Shown here: positions 54,526 to 64,000 of the stretch, piece by piece | Layout: each line of letters opens with the position of its first letter | How positions within the stretch are numbered: the first letter of the stretch is position 1 | Assembly (NCBI GenBank): GCA_014529385.2 | Contig: CM043953.1 | Location: 90,054,342 to 90,118,341 of the forward strand | DNA length: 64,000 nucleotides | From: Adiantum capillus-veneris | Taxonomy: Eukaryota > Streptophyta > Polypodiopsida > Polypodiales > Pteridaceae | Direction of reading: 5' to 3' | Made by a program: the position numbers and the translations under genes | The notes under the pieces: model-generated | Seen by the model: the letters and a program-made list of their open reading frames with translations, nothing else | Databases searched by the model: none | What the model was told of the DNA's origin: nothing

Positions 54526-55339
54526 GTGCTTTGGGTGCCCTACAAGTGTCGGCAAGTACCCTCAAAGGTTACTTGCTTTGTTTTGTGGGTGTTTTGCACC
54601 CCGTTTTCTACTTGATTTTTTCTTGTTTTTGATGTTTTTTTAATGTTTTTTAATGTTTGATTTTTTTTATTGAAGTGTGTGATACCTCGAAACAAGCGTA
54701 TCACTTAAAGGGTCGCTGTGTGCTTTACAGCACAATTTTCGGGCATCTGACGTTCCGTTGGTCCTCAAAAAATCAATTTTTAGCTACATGTGAAGCTAAA
54801 ATTCATTTTTTTAAAAGGCGACTGAGGCCTAGTGAGCGTGAGCTTGGGCTTGGGTCTGGGAGATATTCCTGATCCCGGTCCTACCTTTAAATTTTTTTAT
54901 TTTTATTTTTATTTTTTTAAAAGAATTTAATTTTATTTTTTATTTTTTTAAAGGATAAGGTCGCCACGGCTTGCGCGAGAGCACACACACACACTCTATC
55001 TACCTACTTCTAACTAATACACCTACTCTTACACGCTAACACACTCTATTAACTCTCACTAATCTACTTCCTACTTATTGTACACAGAAAACTAACTACC
55101 TTAATACACAGAGAATAAACACAGAACCTTTGAAATCTCCATTAACAAAGAAAACTAACTACCTTAATACACAGAGAATAAACACAATACCTTTGAAAAC
55201 TCCATTAACAAAAAAAACACACAGTATAACACCAAATCCCTTTTCTCAACACACACACACACTCCTTCCTTACCTTTCCTACAATAGAAATTGCACCACA
55301 GAGACGCACAGAGTGCTACTCGATCTTAATGCACGGCAT
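54526..55339 (-). other. Untranslated leader of element B
   Basis: No coding frame. It contains T-rich runs, a GGCTTGGGCTTGGG phrase shared with A's leader, and a 63-bp tandem duplication (55088-55150 repeated at 55151). No CGCG palindromes of the array type. Confidence 0.6.
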
Positions 55340-55356
55340 TCCCCGACAGCGGTGCC
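55340..55356 (-). promoter_or_regulatory. Primer-binding site of element B (tRNA-Asp type)
   Basis: The minus strand reads TGGCACCGCTGTCGGGG, similar to the tRNA-Asp primer site with a few changes. It lies five bases from the LTR at 55362. Confidence 0.8.
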
Positions 55357-55361
55357 AAAAA

Positions 55362-55604
55362 TGTGCATGTATGTCGCACGTGTCAATGCAAGGAACTTGC
55401 CGATACACCGTGTGCGAGCCACAAATGGCTCCAAGCACACAACAAGCCTAAACTAGTAAGCTCAAAGAAGGCGATAGTGTGTCACTCACCGCTCTACGCT
55501 TGCTTCGTGGAGGATTCCTCGCCGCGAAGAAGAAGGAGCCGCCACTTCGCTGCGCTCAACCGCTTCGCCACCGCCGTGCCTTCGTCGCAATGCTTGATCG
55601 CCCA

Positions 55605-55672
<68 letters not shown>

Positions 55673-56010
55673 TACACACACACACACAAGGAGGTGAAGA
55701 CGAAGAAGATGGAGATGGAGATGGAGCAAGAGCACTCTTCTATTGCACAAATGAGAGAATGAGTGAATTTTAGATTTAGTTGACTTTTATATGAGCTCAC
55801 CCTATTCACACTTGGGCGCCCATGCTTAGCCAACTAATCCCTTGAATGTTCCAGTTAGAGTGCGTCTCTCATCGGTGATCACTCTTACCCTTTTCCTATT
55901 GGACCGACAAGCCCGGTACCTGACTCTACCAAATAAATAATACAATTTCCGCCGCAGGTTAGAACGTCCGTCGTAGGTGATAGGGTGTCCGTGAGCCGTG
56001 AGGGTTAACA
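55362..56010 (-). repeat. 5' LTR of element B
   Basis: 649 bp, TGTGCATGTATGTCGC to GGGTTAACA on the + strand, followed by the target duplication TACCC. Contains CT (about 55609-55651) and CA tracts. Close similarity to the partner LTR indicates a fairly young insertion. Confidence 0.92.
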
Positions 56011-56015
56011 TACCC

Positions 56016-56870
56016 ACATGGGGTCGGTCATTACCTTTTAAGGTCTTCAACAACTAGAAAGATCAATAACATTAAAGGCTCCCAACTTCCCTCGAGTTAG
56101 TGGGTGGACCAATAGTAGATGAATAATGAAGATGGTCAATACTATAGATTAGAGTCAACCAGTGGGGACCCGAGATATCATAACCATAGAGATTGTTACT
56201 CTAACCTTCAACAGATTTGGCAAGATGAGGATTAGGTAGTTATTCTTACTTAATCATTTTAAGCAAGTATTCTTTACGAGGTAATCAGGTTGCACTTCCA
56301 AATTTTCTACGATGTTTGTGTGTTTCTATGGATTTCAGCGAGATAAGAGGGGAATGTGAGACAACACCGAAAAACATGAGGGCTAAGAAGGGTTGGAGAC
56401 GAGAACATGCATGGACAAAGAGAGAGAAAACTACTTGAGAAGATAGTTGTCCAAAGACGTTGAGGCCATGTGTAATTGAGTTGCCTTTTATCAAACACAA
56501 CTAGGTGTGTTGAAGCAGATGTGTAGTTGAGTAATTATGAGTGGCTATATATTAGCTCTCATAGATGACATCTAAGGTTAGCTTCTGCGTAAATGTGCAT
56601 GAAGGTATGAGTTTGAAAGGTGAGGCTCTTTGTCCAAAACCAGATCCATTGTCTAAACCTTGAAGGTTATGTGTATAGCAGAGGCCCCTCTAAAAGATGT
56701 AGGCATGAACCCATGTCCAAGACTGACATCGGCCTAAAGCCATATCTGCGTGAGATAAGGGTATGAAGTTGCAAGGGAGAGTGAAGCATGTTATTTTGTC
56801 TAAGAGAATGGGCATTAGTTTTTTTCTAGATCCCATCATTCAGAATCCGGCCACTGTCTGTTAACCCGAT
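56016..56870. other. No gene recognised
   Basis: Non-coding flank of element B. Short minus-strand frames at 56285-56500 have no recognised motif. Confidence 0.4.
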
Positions 56871-56871
56871 A

Positions 56872-56872
<1 letters not shown>

Positions 56873-56966
<94 letters not shown>

Positions 56967-57139
56967 ATGGGTCATTATTTTCCAAACTGAACAGATTTTG
57001 GCTAAAGTATACCAATGCATTCAAGCTTTATCTATATCAAGCCAAGGTTTAACAAAGTTACTCCCATCCAAATAGCGAGAGTGAGATCACCAAAGAGCGA
57101 AGCCGTCAGCCAAGGGTTAGCCAAAGAATTGTCAGCTAG

Positions 57140-57223
<84 letters not shown>

Positions 57224-57318
57224 AAGTATGAAAAATCCCCTCATAATTGAACCATACTTAGACAATTGAGTTAGATAATATATTAAATAACAATATTTTA
57301 AAACAAGATGTCATAAAT
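56873..57318. repeat. Two GT microsatellites with a dispersed flank
   Basis: TG runs at 56873-56965 and 57141-57221. The right one is followed by TTTAAGTATGAAAAATCCCC and ~80 more bases (to about 57318) that also follow the TG run at 41981-42066. The flank contains the 8-base inverted pair TAAGTATG/CATACTTA. Confidence 0.88.
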
Positions 57319-57440
57319 CATTAGGATTGACACCCTAGTGAGTTTCCATGCCTCATCCGAGTCGCTTCCCCTGTATCGATAATATTATGTTGATGCTTGA
57401 GAGCTATGCTATGGACGTCCGTCGCGGCGATCCGCAAACA
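57319..57440 (+). repeat. End of the 5' LTR of element D (start not defined)
   Basis: The sequence directly before the primer site ends ...GCAAACA. The LTR should extend left from 57440, but no second copy is in the window, so its start cannot be placed. The shared microsatellite flank ends at about 57315, which may be the boundary. Confidence 0.45.
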
Positions 57441-57441
57441 T

Positions 57442-57459
57442 TGGCGCCGCTGCCGGGGA
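57442..57459 (+). promoter_or_regulatory. Primer-binding site of element D (tRNA-Asp type)
   Basis: TGGCGCCGCTGCCGGGGA is complementary to the tRNA-Asp 3' end with one change (GTTGCC would be standard). It sets the + orientation and links D with the A/B type of gypsy element. Confidence 0.9.
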
Positions 57460-59020
57460 ATGCACCTTAGGTGATGAGTGACCGAGTGCGCACTTAGACT
57501 CCTTAAAAAAGATCAATCCACAAATCCATTTTATACCTCGGTTAGGCTGCTAGACAAGGGTTTAGGGCCTAGGGGAATCTAGAGCCAGTGAACGGGCTAG
57601 ACCCTCTCTTAGGAGATTTGGGGAGTTGTGAGTGAACGTGTTTAAGCATTTTTGCTCTTCAATTTCTCTAATTCGATTGAGTACTGAAATCTCACCCGAA
57701 ATCCGTCGTGTTTGTTTTGTTTGATTCATTTTCTTATGTTTTTCAGTTCTGTACTTAGGAGTAGGATAAGCAAATCACATTCCGATCAGATTTGGGGCAA
57801 AAGTTAGAGTCGAGAAACCAGAAAACCATAACTTTGGCCAAAAAAAAAGGCTTAGGACTCTGAAATTCTGAAAATCTGACCAAACAGGATTGATATTGAT
57901 TCAAATCACAGAGTGGTAGCACAAAACACTAGGAAACACTTGTCAGAGCGAGCAGACAAAATTTCATCAGATTTGGCCCAGGTACTACGATCGCGATCGG
58001 TGTACCGTAGTGTCAGATTTGAACCAGATTTGACATGTGCCTTCCTTATAAGATTCCAAACAAGTTTTTCTAAAGCAACCACACCCAAAAACATCAAAAA
58101 ACAAGGGAATCAGGCCACTTGTGTAAAACTAGCCTGACATACCCAAAAACTGCAAAATCTTGACTTTTGGTGATCCAAATGCAAAAAGACTTGGGGGATA
58201 GCTTTAAAACATCAGTGTCTACAAGCATGCCAAATTTGGTCTGATTTGGGCTCAGAAGTACGATCGCGATCGGTGTACCTAAGTCCCAGATTTTGACCAA
58301 ATTTCATGTGTGGACTCCCCAAGTGTATACAAACATAAAAGTCTAAAGGACCTAAGGTCAAAAAACCACAAAAAACTGGTTAAAACCACTGAATACAGAT
58401 CCAAGTCAAAAACTGCTAAACTGGCATAGAAATTGACTTTCAGTAGACCAAGACACATCAAAACTGGGAAGAAACTATACAGAGGGATAGCTTGTACACA
58501 GGACAACCCCAGATAGGTTTCAAATGCCAAAACAAACACCAAAATCTAGTAAAATTGACAGATTCAGGAAATCAGGCACTTCAGACCAAGAAACTGTGAA
58601 TTCTTGACTTTTTTAGTCCAAATTCAAAAAGATTTGGCAGGTAGTCCTAAAATAGCCTAGTGAACAAGCTGGTGAAGTTTCAGCTGATTTGGGCTTAGAA
58701 TTACGATCGCGATCGGTGTACCTCTGGCCCAGATCTAGCTCATTTTTTACCTGATCATAAACCTAGGTTACACAAGATACCAGGAGTTTTCAGAACTCAA
58801 ATTGGACATATTGTCAATAATCTGCAAGCAAAATTGTGTTAAGAACATTTTGAAGTGTTGAATCTGCTAGCAGTTGGAATGATGCAGTGATCTCATAGCC
58901 ATCCAGTGTATTCATTTGCAGAGACCGGTCGAGTAACAGCCCATGCAGTCACCTGAACTGGAAGATTTTTCCATCTCCAGGTAAGAGGTTTGGATTCGGT
59001 CGGTAAATCCCACTTTCTTC
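57460..59020 (+). repeat. Untranslated leader of element D with palindrome array 3
   Basis: A perfect 12-base palindrome CGATCGCGATCG, in the wider context TACGATCGCGATCGGTGTAC, occurs at 57988-57999, 58261-58272 and 58704-58715, spacings 273 and 443. Each copy is preceded by a phrase like TTTCAGCTGATTTGGGC about 25 bases upstream and followed by a CCCAGAT/TCAGAT phrase. Here all three CGCG centres are intact. The array lies between the primer site and the gag start, which fixes what such arrays are: leader repeats. Confidence 0.88.
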
Positions 59021-59728
59021 ATGTTTTTGAGATCGGGAAAACAGATCAACACCAGACACCTAGATTTAGCAGATCAAACGAGTGTCGCGTCAACGGAGGA
59101 GAGTGTAAACCAAGGGATAGTACGCCAATTGGAACCGATCCTTGAAGAAGTCATTTCCGATACTTTTTCAGAGAGATCTTCAGAGAGTTTCGCAGAACAC
59201 TTGGGGCAAATAAAACTAAACGGAAGAGAAAACATGGCCGCAAGACCATCAGACCCCTCGGCCACACTAAAGCTATTGTTCATCAAGTATCAATATGACA
59301 ACAAGCAGGGTGCCAAGATATACAAGGACGGTATGGACCGCTACTGTGTGAAAATAGAAGATAGACCAAGCGAGTTCAGGGACTTGGTGCCTGTAAGCTA
59401 TAGCGGAGATAGGTACATAGATGACGAGGGTATCATGTATTTGGTAGTCCTAAACCCTAACATTGTGGACAAGTGGGGATTGATGGGCACGAAAGCCAAA
59501 ATAGACGAGGAACATGAGGAAAGGGCTCCAACAATGAGCTTACCGAATGTGAAATTAAGGCGAAAAAACAAAACGATGCGAATCAACACTGATAACGTCT
59601 ACTTGGGGCTATACAAGTATAATAATGGAGAGCAAGATCTCTATTATAGATGTGAGGAACCCTACGTTGGGGAAATGACTGAGCGGAAAAACTTTATGTC
59701 TTCACCTACACAGAGGGAGCGGAAATGA
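59021..59728 (+). CDS. gag: Gag N-terminus (element D)
   Basis: 235 codons starting MFLRSGKQINTRHLDLAD, the LRSG start shared with A and B. The remainder is acidic and helix-rich, with LKLLFIKYQYDNKQGAKIYK and DRYIDDEGIMYLVVLNPNI, and has no known domain. The frame ends at a TGA at 59726 because of a shift near 59690 in the run GGAAAAAC. The -1 frame continues LYVFTYTEG into the next frame, matching the order in E1. Confidence 0.75.
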   Translation: MFLRSGKQINTRHLDLADQTSVASTEESVNQGIVRQLEPILEEVISDTFSERSSESFAEHLGQIKLNGRENMAARPSDPSATLKLLFIKYQYDNKQGAKIYKDGMDRYCVKIEDRPSEFRDLVPVSYSGDRYIDDEGIMYLVVLNPNIVDKWGLMGTKAKIDEEHEERAPTMSLPNVKLRRKNKTMRINTDNVYLGLYKYNNGEQDLYYRCEEPYVGEMTERKNFMSSPTQRERK

Positions 59729-60276
59729 AAATTGCCGCATATGACAAGTATGGAAGACGATATGCAACAATCGACAAAAAAGAATTGGAGGGTTATACGT
59801 ACTTTGGGGGACCACTTCACCATTATTATGTCACTCCAAGCCCTCTTAGAACAGCACCTACAACTGTTGTGCCAGAACCGGTAACCACAGGTGGAGGGAG
59901 GACTCATGTAGCTGATTCTTTCAATCAACCTCATTATTCGATGCCAAGCCCCATGGGAACGTTACATTCCAGAGAATCGATGGCTACAAATCGAGATAGT
60001 ACGGTTCCTATCTCTACACATACGGCTGTCGGTCCGACATTCGCATCCATCCCATCACATTTGCCACCTAGTAGTAGACTTGGGGCGGGTGATCCAACGA
60101 GAGCAACCTACGACCTCCCTGATGTACGAGAACGATTAAGTCAGGACATGGGAGCAATGAGAGTGACCACAGACCATAGGTGGATCAAACCTTCCCAAGT
60201 AGCGAAGTGCATGCCAAAGAAGTATAGCGGCTCGGGGGATCCGTATGCCCATTATCGCTTTTCAAGAAAGTCTTAA
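59725..60276 (+). CDS. gag: Gag middle part, Pro/Ser-rich, up to the capsid-like core (element D)
   Basis: 183 codons. It reads AAYDKYGRRYATIDKKELEG (homologous to E1), then a long Pro/Ser/Thr linker, then RWIKPSQVAKCMPKKYSGSG at the start of the capsid-like core. A second shift, again by -1, near 60255 leads into KKVLRAEQITDFH in the next frame. The Met at 59725 is internal to the original frame, not a real start. Confidence 0.75.
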   Translation: MKIAAYDKYGRRYATIDKKELEGYTYFGGPLHHYYVTPSPLRTAPTTVVPEPVTTGGGRTHVADSFNQPHYSMPSPMGTLHSRESMATNRDSTVPISTHTAVGPTFASIPSHLPPSSRLGAGDPTRATYDLPDVRERLSQDMGAMRVTTDHRWIKPSQVAKCMPKKYSGSGDPYAHYRFSRKS

Positions 60277-61967
60277 GAGCAGAACAGATCACTGATTTCC
60301 ATACTCAATATGAGGGATTCGGGCTGACCTTGGAAGGGACGGCCTTAACATGGTTTCAACCTTTAAACCCTGAAAGTTTTCCAAATATTGAACATGTATT
60401 GCACGAGTTCGCAAAAGAATTCTCAAAACGGGGTATAAAGCATAATACTGTATCGCAGATATATGCTTTTAAACAAAGGGAGAATGAAAAAGTGAAGGAA
60501 GTGACCTTGAGATTTAAGCAATACATTGAGAGATGTCCGAGAAGAGAATTACCGCAGGACGAGAGATTGTCTGTGCTCTTCGTTGAAGGACTGAGGAATG
60601 AGACCTTGAAAAAGGACCTTCACTTGAAGGTCTATAGCACATTTCAGCAGGTTACGAGGGAAGCATTATATCTTGTCGACAACTGCAAAGCATATGGGGA
60701 AGTGTCCGAGGACACTGATTCAATAGCCAGTGGCTCCTCATCGATTAAGAGCGAACCCTCTACCAAAAAGGATGCTCAAGCGCCCTTGATGCCGACAGCT
60801 GACCAATTGATAGAGGAGGTAACAAAGAGAATGCAACAACATGTGAGATCAAATCCGGTGATGAGACAGTCTCAGATGAGGAAGTGTGACGCATGCGGGG
60901 GGGATCATCTAACGCCATGGTGCACACAACAACCGAAAGCTCCAGTTGCAAGTGGACAAGTACTGAAATGGTGTGCCATAGAGCAGAAATGGACTAATCA
61001 TAGCACTGAAGAGTGTTTTTATAACAAAAATTTTGTGAGGGAAAGACCGTATGGACCTCCAGCTGGACCATCCCAACCACCTCCTCAAAGGTATCAAGTT
61101 GGACCAAATATGAATTTGGTAGCGGGAGCAGACAGACCTCAACCTGTGTTGGGTCAACAACCTCCGTTACCACAGGAAAATAGAGCCATGATTAGATACG
61201 CTCAACCTTGTGAAGCATCACCAGGAACGAATAGTACACTTCAAGTGTCTTATTACGAGGAACCAAATGAGCCTTACGCAACTGAACCCGAATCACGAAT
61301 ATACGCGGGCGAAGCATATCAACCGTGGGGAAATAGCGAGGCTATGGCACCACCAACTTATATACCCCAACCTTAGAGAGATCAATATTTGGTAGACGAG
61401 AGAACGTTAATGTTCATTGCAAACCAGAATTACAAACCAAGAGGATATCCCAATAGAGCAGGACAACCTATGGGACCACCTGCTCCAAATCAACCAACAA
61501 TTGGACAGTGCTATAGCTGTGGAAGTACGGATCATTGGGAGCGTAACTATCCTTTCAAGAACGAAAGAGTGAAAATTTTTGGGTTTTGCGACGGGTGTGG
61601 CGTGAATCACATATTACCAGATTGTCCGAAGAATCCGGACAACAAGGAAAAAGCGACTATGAATATTGTGGGGGTGATACCAAGCGCTAGCAGCGGATCA
61701 GAAACCGATCCCAGGATCCGAATCAATGCGATAACGAGAGCCCAAACTAAGGACTTAGGAAAAAACGAAACTTTGGAGGAAAAGGTCGAGTTGCCCATAC
61801 CAACAGAAAATGAGAGTTTATTCGTTAGAACTCAGCGAAAATACTGGAAGGCAAAACGAGATAGGATAAAAGCAAGAAGGTTAAAAACGCAAATTGCCAT
61901 GCAAAACGAGTTGCATGAAACGAAGGAACAACTCAAACCAAAAGAGAGAGAGAGAGAGAGAGAGTAA
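60252..61967 (+). pseudogene. gag: Gag capsid-like core and zinc knuckles with one internal TAG (element D)
   Basis: From about 60252 the frame reads LFKKVLRAEQITDFHTQYEG, GFGLTLEGTALTWFQPL, AFKQRENEKVKEVTLRFKQY, LFVEGLRNETLKKDLHLKVY and LVDNCKAY, the gypsy gag core. Then come CDACGGDHLTPWC (CX2CX3HX4C) and CAIEQKWTNHSTEEC, a Pro/Gln linker, a TAG at 61374-61376, and in the same frame CYSCGSTDHWERNY (last Cys is Tyr) and CDGCGVNHILPDC. A Lys/Arg-rich segment follows (YWKAKRDRIKARRLKTQ). The frame ends in a GA microsatellite coding ERERERE at about 61942-61964. Confidence 0.82.
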
Positions 61968-62018
61968 GACAACTGAGGTCACAACAAACCGAGGAAAGCG
62001 TCCTCAGGCGGATCAGTA

Positions 62019-63194
62019 TTGGTTGACAAAGTGCTAGAGCCGTTAGATGCTCTATTACAAGCATACGAAGCAAGGCTAAAAACAAACCAAACCTTAGAGC
62101 AAAGATGGTTGACTTATCCTCAACCAGAAGTGGAAACGAAGCGTTTGGAAATGTGTAAACACCTCATTGAGACAGCCCAGGCATTGATGGAACCTAAAAT
62201 CGCTAGAACCCCAGAACAAGAAGTATTGATTCACAAAGAGCGAGAAAAGCTAAAAATTGATGAACCAAAACGATTAAACGATCCCAAGCCAGAAACAGTA
62301 TTGCCACTGGATCATCGAGTTGTACCAAACACGATTGATGACGCTAAATCAATGACGATGATGCCAATTCCAGAGGTGGAAGAACAATGGCCGCAACACT
62401 TATGGGAAACCATTAGAAACAGAAAGAATGGAAGCGCGACGTTACAATCTACTCCAATTCCTGAAATTAACATGAATAACGGATTTTTTCCAGCCGATAT
62501 ACACTCCTTGTATGGGGATGCGAGAACGGAAATTTCGGTAGAAAGCAAAGCCCAATCCTTGAAAACTCTGCCTTCATTTATAGGTGAGCATGAGGCACGA
62601 TCGGAGATAAGGTTAGTTCCATCCCAGATAAGAACTATCCCACGTATGGTCGACTCCAAGAGTCTTCAAGAGATGTTGTCAACACCTATAACATGCACCA
62701 TCACGCTGTCTGAACTCTTGAGAGTCAAACCACATTTGTGGGAAGACATGGCAAAACATATGGAGCAAAAGGGAGTAAAGATTCTTCTGCCGACAAACCC
62801 TCCGGGAGAAGAAAACGAACGAGAAAGCCAACCCAAAGCCCAACCAGTGCCCATAAACAAGGTCGGAGATTACTGCGAAGGAGAGGAGGGTAACACAACA
62901 TTACCTGTTGAGTATCATGATATAACAACAATAGCTATCCTAGACAGTGGAGCTGGAGTGGCTATTGCTACAAAGCAAATCTGGGAAAAGTGGGGCCGTC
63001 CATCTCTCCAAAAAACTAGGATGAAACTGCAACTCGCGGATGGATATGTTGAGAGGCCGATGGGGATCTTGGAACAAATAATTGTAACTACATGTGGAAT
63101 TAACTACGAGCACACCTTTGCGGTGGTGGATTTCGGGAAAACGACAACTTTGACATTATTTTGGGACGACCATTCATGCGTCAACTCAAAATGA
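62019..63194 (+). CDS. pol: Gag-pol linker and retropepsin (element D)
   Basis: 391 codons. The first ~280 residues are charged and helix-rich with no known domain. The protease core starts at about residue 285: KVGDYCEGEEGNTTLPVEYH, then IAILDSGAGVAIATKQIW with the canonical D-S-G, and EHTFAVVDFG. A frameshift near 63160 moves the following ILGRPFMRQLKMIQDWG into the next frame. The same elements are found in A's first protease (DGG) and B's (GGG). This is the best protease of the group but is still broken before its end. Confidence 0.8.
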   Translation: MVDKVLEPLDALLQAYEARLKTNQTLEQRWLTYPQPEVETKRLEMCKHLIETAQALMEPKIARTPEQEVLIHKEREKLKIDEPKRLNDPKPETVLPLDHRVVPNTIDDAKSMTMMPIPEVEEQWPQHLWETIRNRKNGSATLQSTPIPEINMNNGFFPADIHSLYGDARTEISVESKAQSLKTLPSFIGEHEARSEIRLVPSQIRTIPRMVDSKSLQEMLSTPITCTITLSELLRVKPHLWEDMAKHMEQKGVKILLPTNPPGEENERESQPKAQPVPINKVGDYCEGEEGNTTLPVEYHDITTIAILDSGAGVAIATKQIWEKWGRPSLQKTRMKLQLADGYVERPMGILEQIIVTTCGINYEHTFAVVDFGKTTTLTLFWDDHSCVNSK

Positions 63195-63979
63195 TACAGG
63201 ATTGGGGTTACGATCAAATCTACCTAAGGCACGAGGAACTAATAACGAAAATCAACATGACGGATCACAGCTATAGAGACGTTTCGAAAACACCAGCGCA
63301 AGAATTTAATTCTACTACTGCAAATGAAAAAGAAATACCAGCGTGGATGCAAACAAAAGCGCATATCTGGATGTGTGGAGCATCCGATTGTGGTGAGCTA
63401 ATCCAAGAGGAGTGCGTTCTGGAAAGATCTGTCGAAGACGAGGCTTATTTCCCAGAACCTTTCCCGGAACATCTATTTGAGCCATTCGGGTGGACTCAAA
63501 TATTGTCAACCTTGGCCGTATGTGTTAACGAATGCACACCTACGAAATTTTGTGACGAAGAAGGATACGACCTAGTAACGTTACAAATGGCTAGCGTTAT
63601 CCTTGAGTCGGGATCAGAAAACGAGGAACAGGAAGAACCTCCACGTGAGACTGGGTGTAAACGAATAACTGATGAGGTATCTGCAGTGGGTGATAGGATT
63701 AAAACAGAAGAGGAATTCACGGATTCACTATGCTGCGACCTTCAATCATCGGACGACGAAAACCAACTGATAGAGGCTGATGATGAAAGATCAAGCACAT
63801 CAGAGACAAACGAAAAATACAGAAGGAGACAGGACAGGTTTTACGAGTTTCATAACCAAAAACCTAGTCGACAGGAGCGGTATAAATCCAAGAGAGCCAG
63901 AAAATCGAGGGCGAATATGCATAATCCTATGCCTCTTGTCAATGACAGAACAGGATATCTAAAACTTGTCAAAGCTTAG
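63161..63979 (+). CDS. pol: Post-protease acidic region (element D)
   Basis: 272 codons starting in the ILGRPFMRQLKMIQDWGYDQ motif of the protease, then an acidic region (ESGSENEEQEEPPRE, SDDENQLIEADDERS) and a basic end (KRARKSRANM). It stops at 63977-63979. RT and integrase would lie beyond the window. The same acidic layout follows the protease in A (21002-22339). Confidence 0.7.
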   Translation: MGRPFMRQLKMIQDWGYDQIYLRHEELITKINMTDHSYRDVSKTPAQEFNSTTANEKEIPAWMQTKAHIWMCGASDCGELIQEECVLERSVEDEAYFPEPFPEHLFEPFGWTQILSTLAVCVNECTPTKFCDEEGYDLVTLQMASVILESGSENEEQEEPPRETGCKRITDEVSAVGDRIKTEEEFTDSLCCDLQSSDDENQLIEADDERSSTSETNEKYRRRQDRFYEFHNQKPSRQERYKSKRARKSRANMHNPMPLVNDRTGYLKLVKA

Positions 63980-64000
63980 GATTGTGTCAAAGACGTGGTC

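Noticed and set aside
59725-59728. ATGA stop-start overlap between two frames of element D, like translational coupling
   Set aside because: Homology with E1 shows that the -1 frame is already open upstream (LYVFTYTEG), so the ATG is internal and the overlap is a by-product of a frameshift.

Overview
The window looks like transposon-dense intergenic DNA from a large land-plant genome. It holds nested Ty3/gypsy and Ty1/copia LTR retrotransposons, PPR and RGG/HABP4-type plant pseudogenes, and very many dinucleotide microsatellites. A fern or other seed-free plant is my guess, from the style of the PPR repeats and the microsatellite density, but this is not proven. I see no intact host gene, no rRNA or tRNA gene, and no prokaryotic feature. 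Most coding sequence belongs to retroelements and most of it is broken.

Layout. 1-1715: 3' tail and 3' LTR of a chromovirus-type gypsy element; a second copy of this LTR is at 36536-38134. 1716-12316 (+): an old gypsy element (here E1). Its untranslated leader carries a tandem array of CGCG-centred palindromes every ~285 bp (3911-5345). It is followed by a decayed gag, split by a block of microsatellites, an inverted repeat, an HABP4-like pseudogene and PPR remnants (7891-11410). A 1.6-kb TRIM element (2292-3903) sits in the leader. 12340-14570 (-): a broken copia gag/protease fragment. 16246-28433 (-): a long gypsy element (A) with a tRNA-Asp-type primer site, gag, protease, RT, RNase H, integrase, and then a second retropepsin-like domain plus a WVPK-repeat 3' ORF. 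28580-29913: a 1.3-kb non-autonomous DNA transposon with TTAA target duplication. 31698-32560: a second palindrome array. 33066-33353: an integrase/chromodomain remnant. 36536-40996 (+): chromovirus LTR, primer site and gag-protease with most of pol deleted. 44573-56010 (-): element B, a relative of A with both LTRs and a perfect 5-bp target duplication but with RT, RNase H and integrase deleted. A gag-only copia element (46657-49153, perfect 5-bp duplication) is nested in B. 57442-64000 (+): element D, with a tRNA-Asp-type primer site, a third palindrome array, gag and protease, running off the window end.

How the parts relate. A/B and D/E1 are two gypsy lineages sharing the tRNA-Asp-type primer and a gag with several zinc knuckles of unusual spacing. 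The D/E1 lineage has palindrome arrays between primer site and gag. The three arrays keep the same ~270-290 bp period and CGCG centre while the palindrome arms differ. In the older arrays the centres are mostly decayed by C-to-T/G-to-A change, as expected for methylated CpG. B, the TR-GAG-like copia element, the TRIM and the TTAA element are all non-autonomous and would need proteins from relatives such as A. Almost every LTR family carries a GA/CT or CA microsatellite whose length differs between copies.
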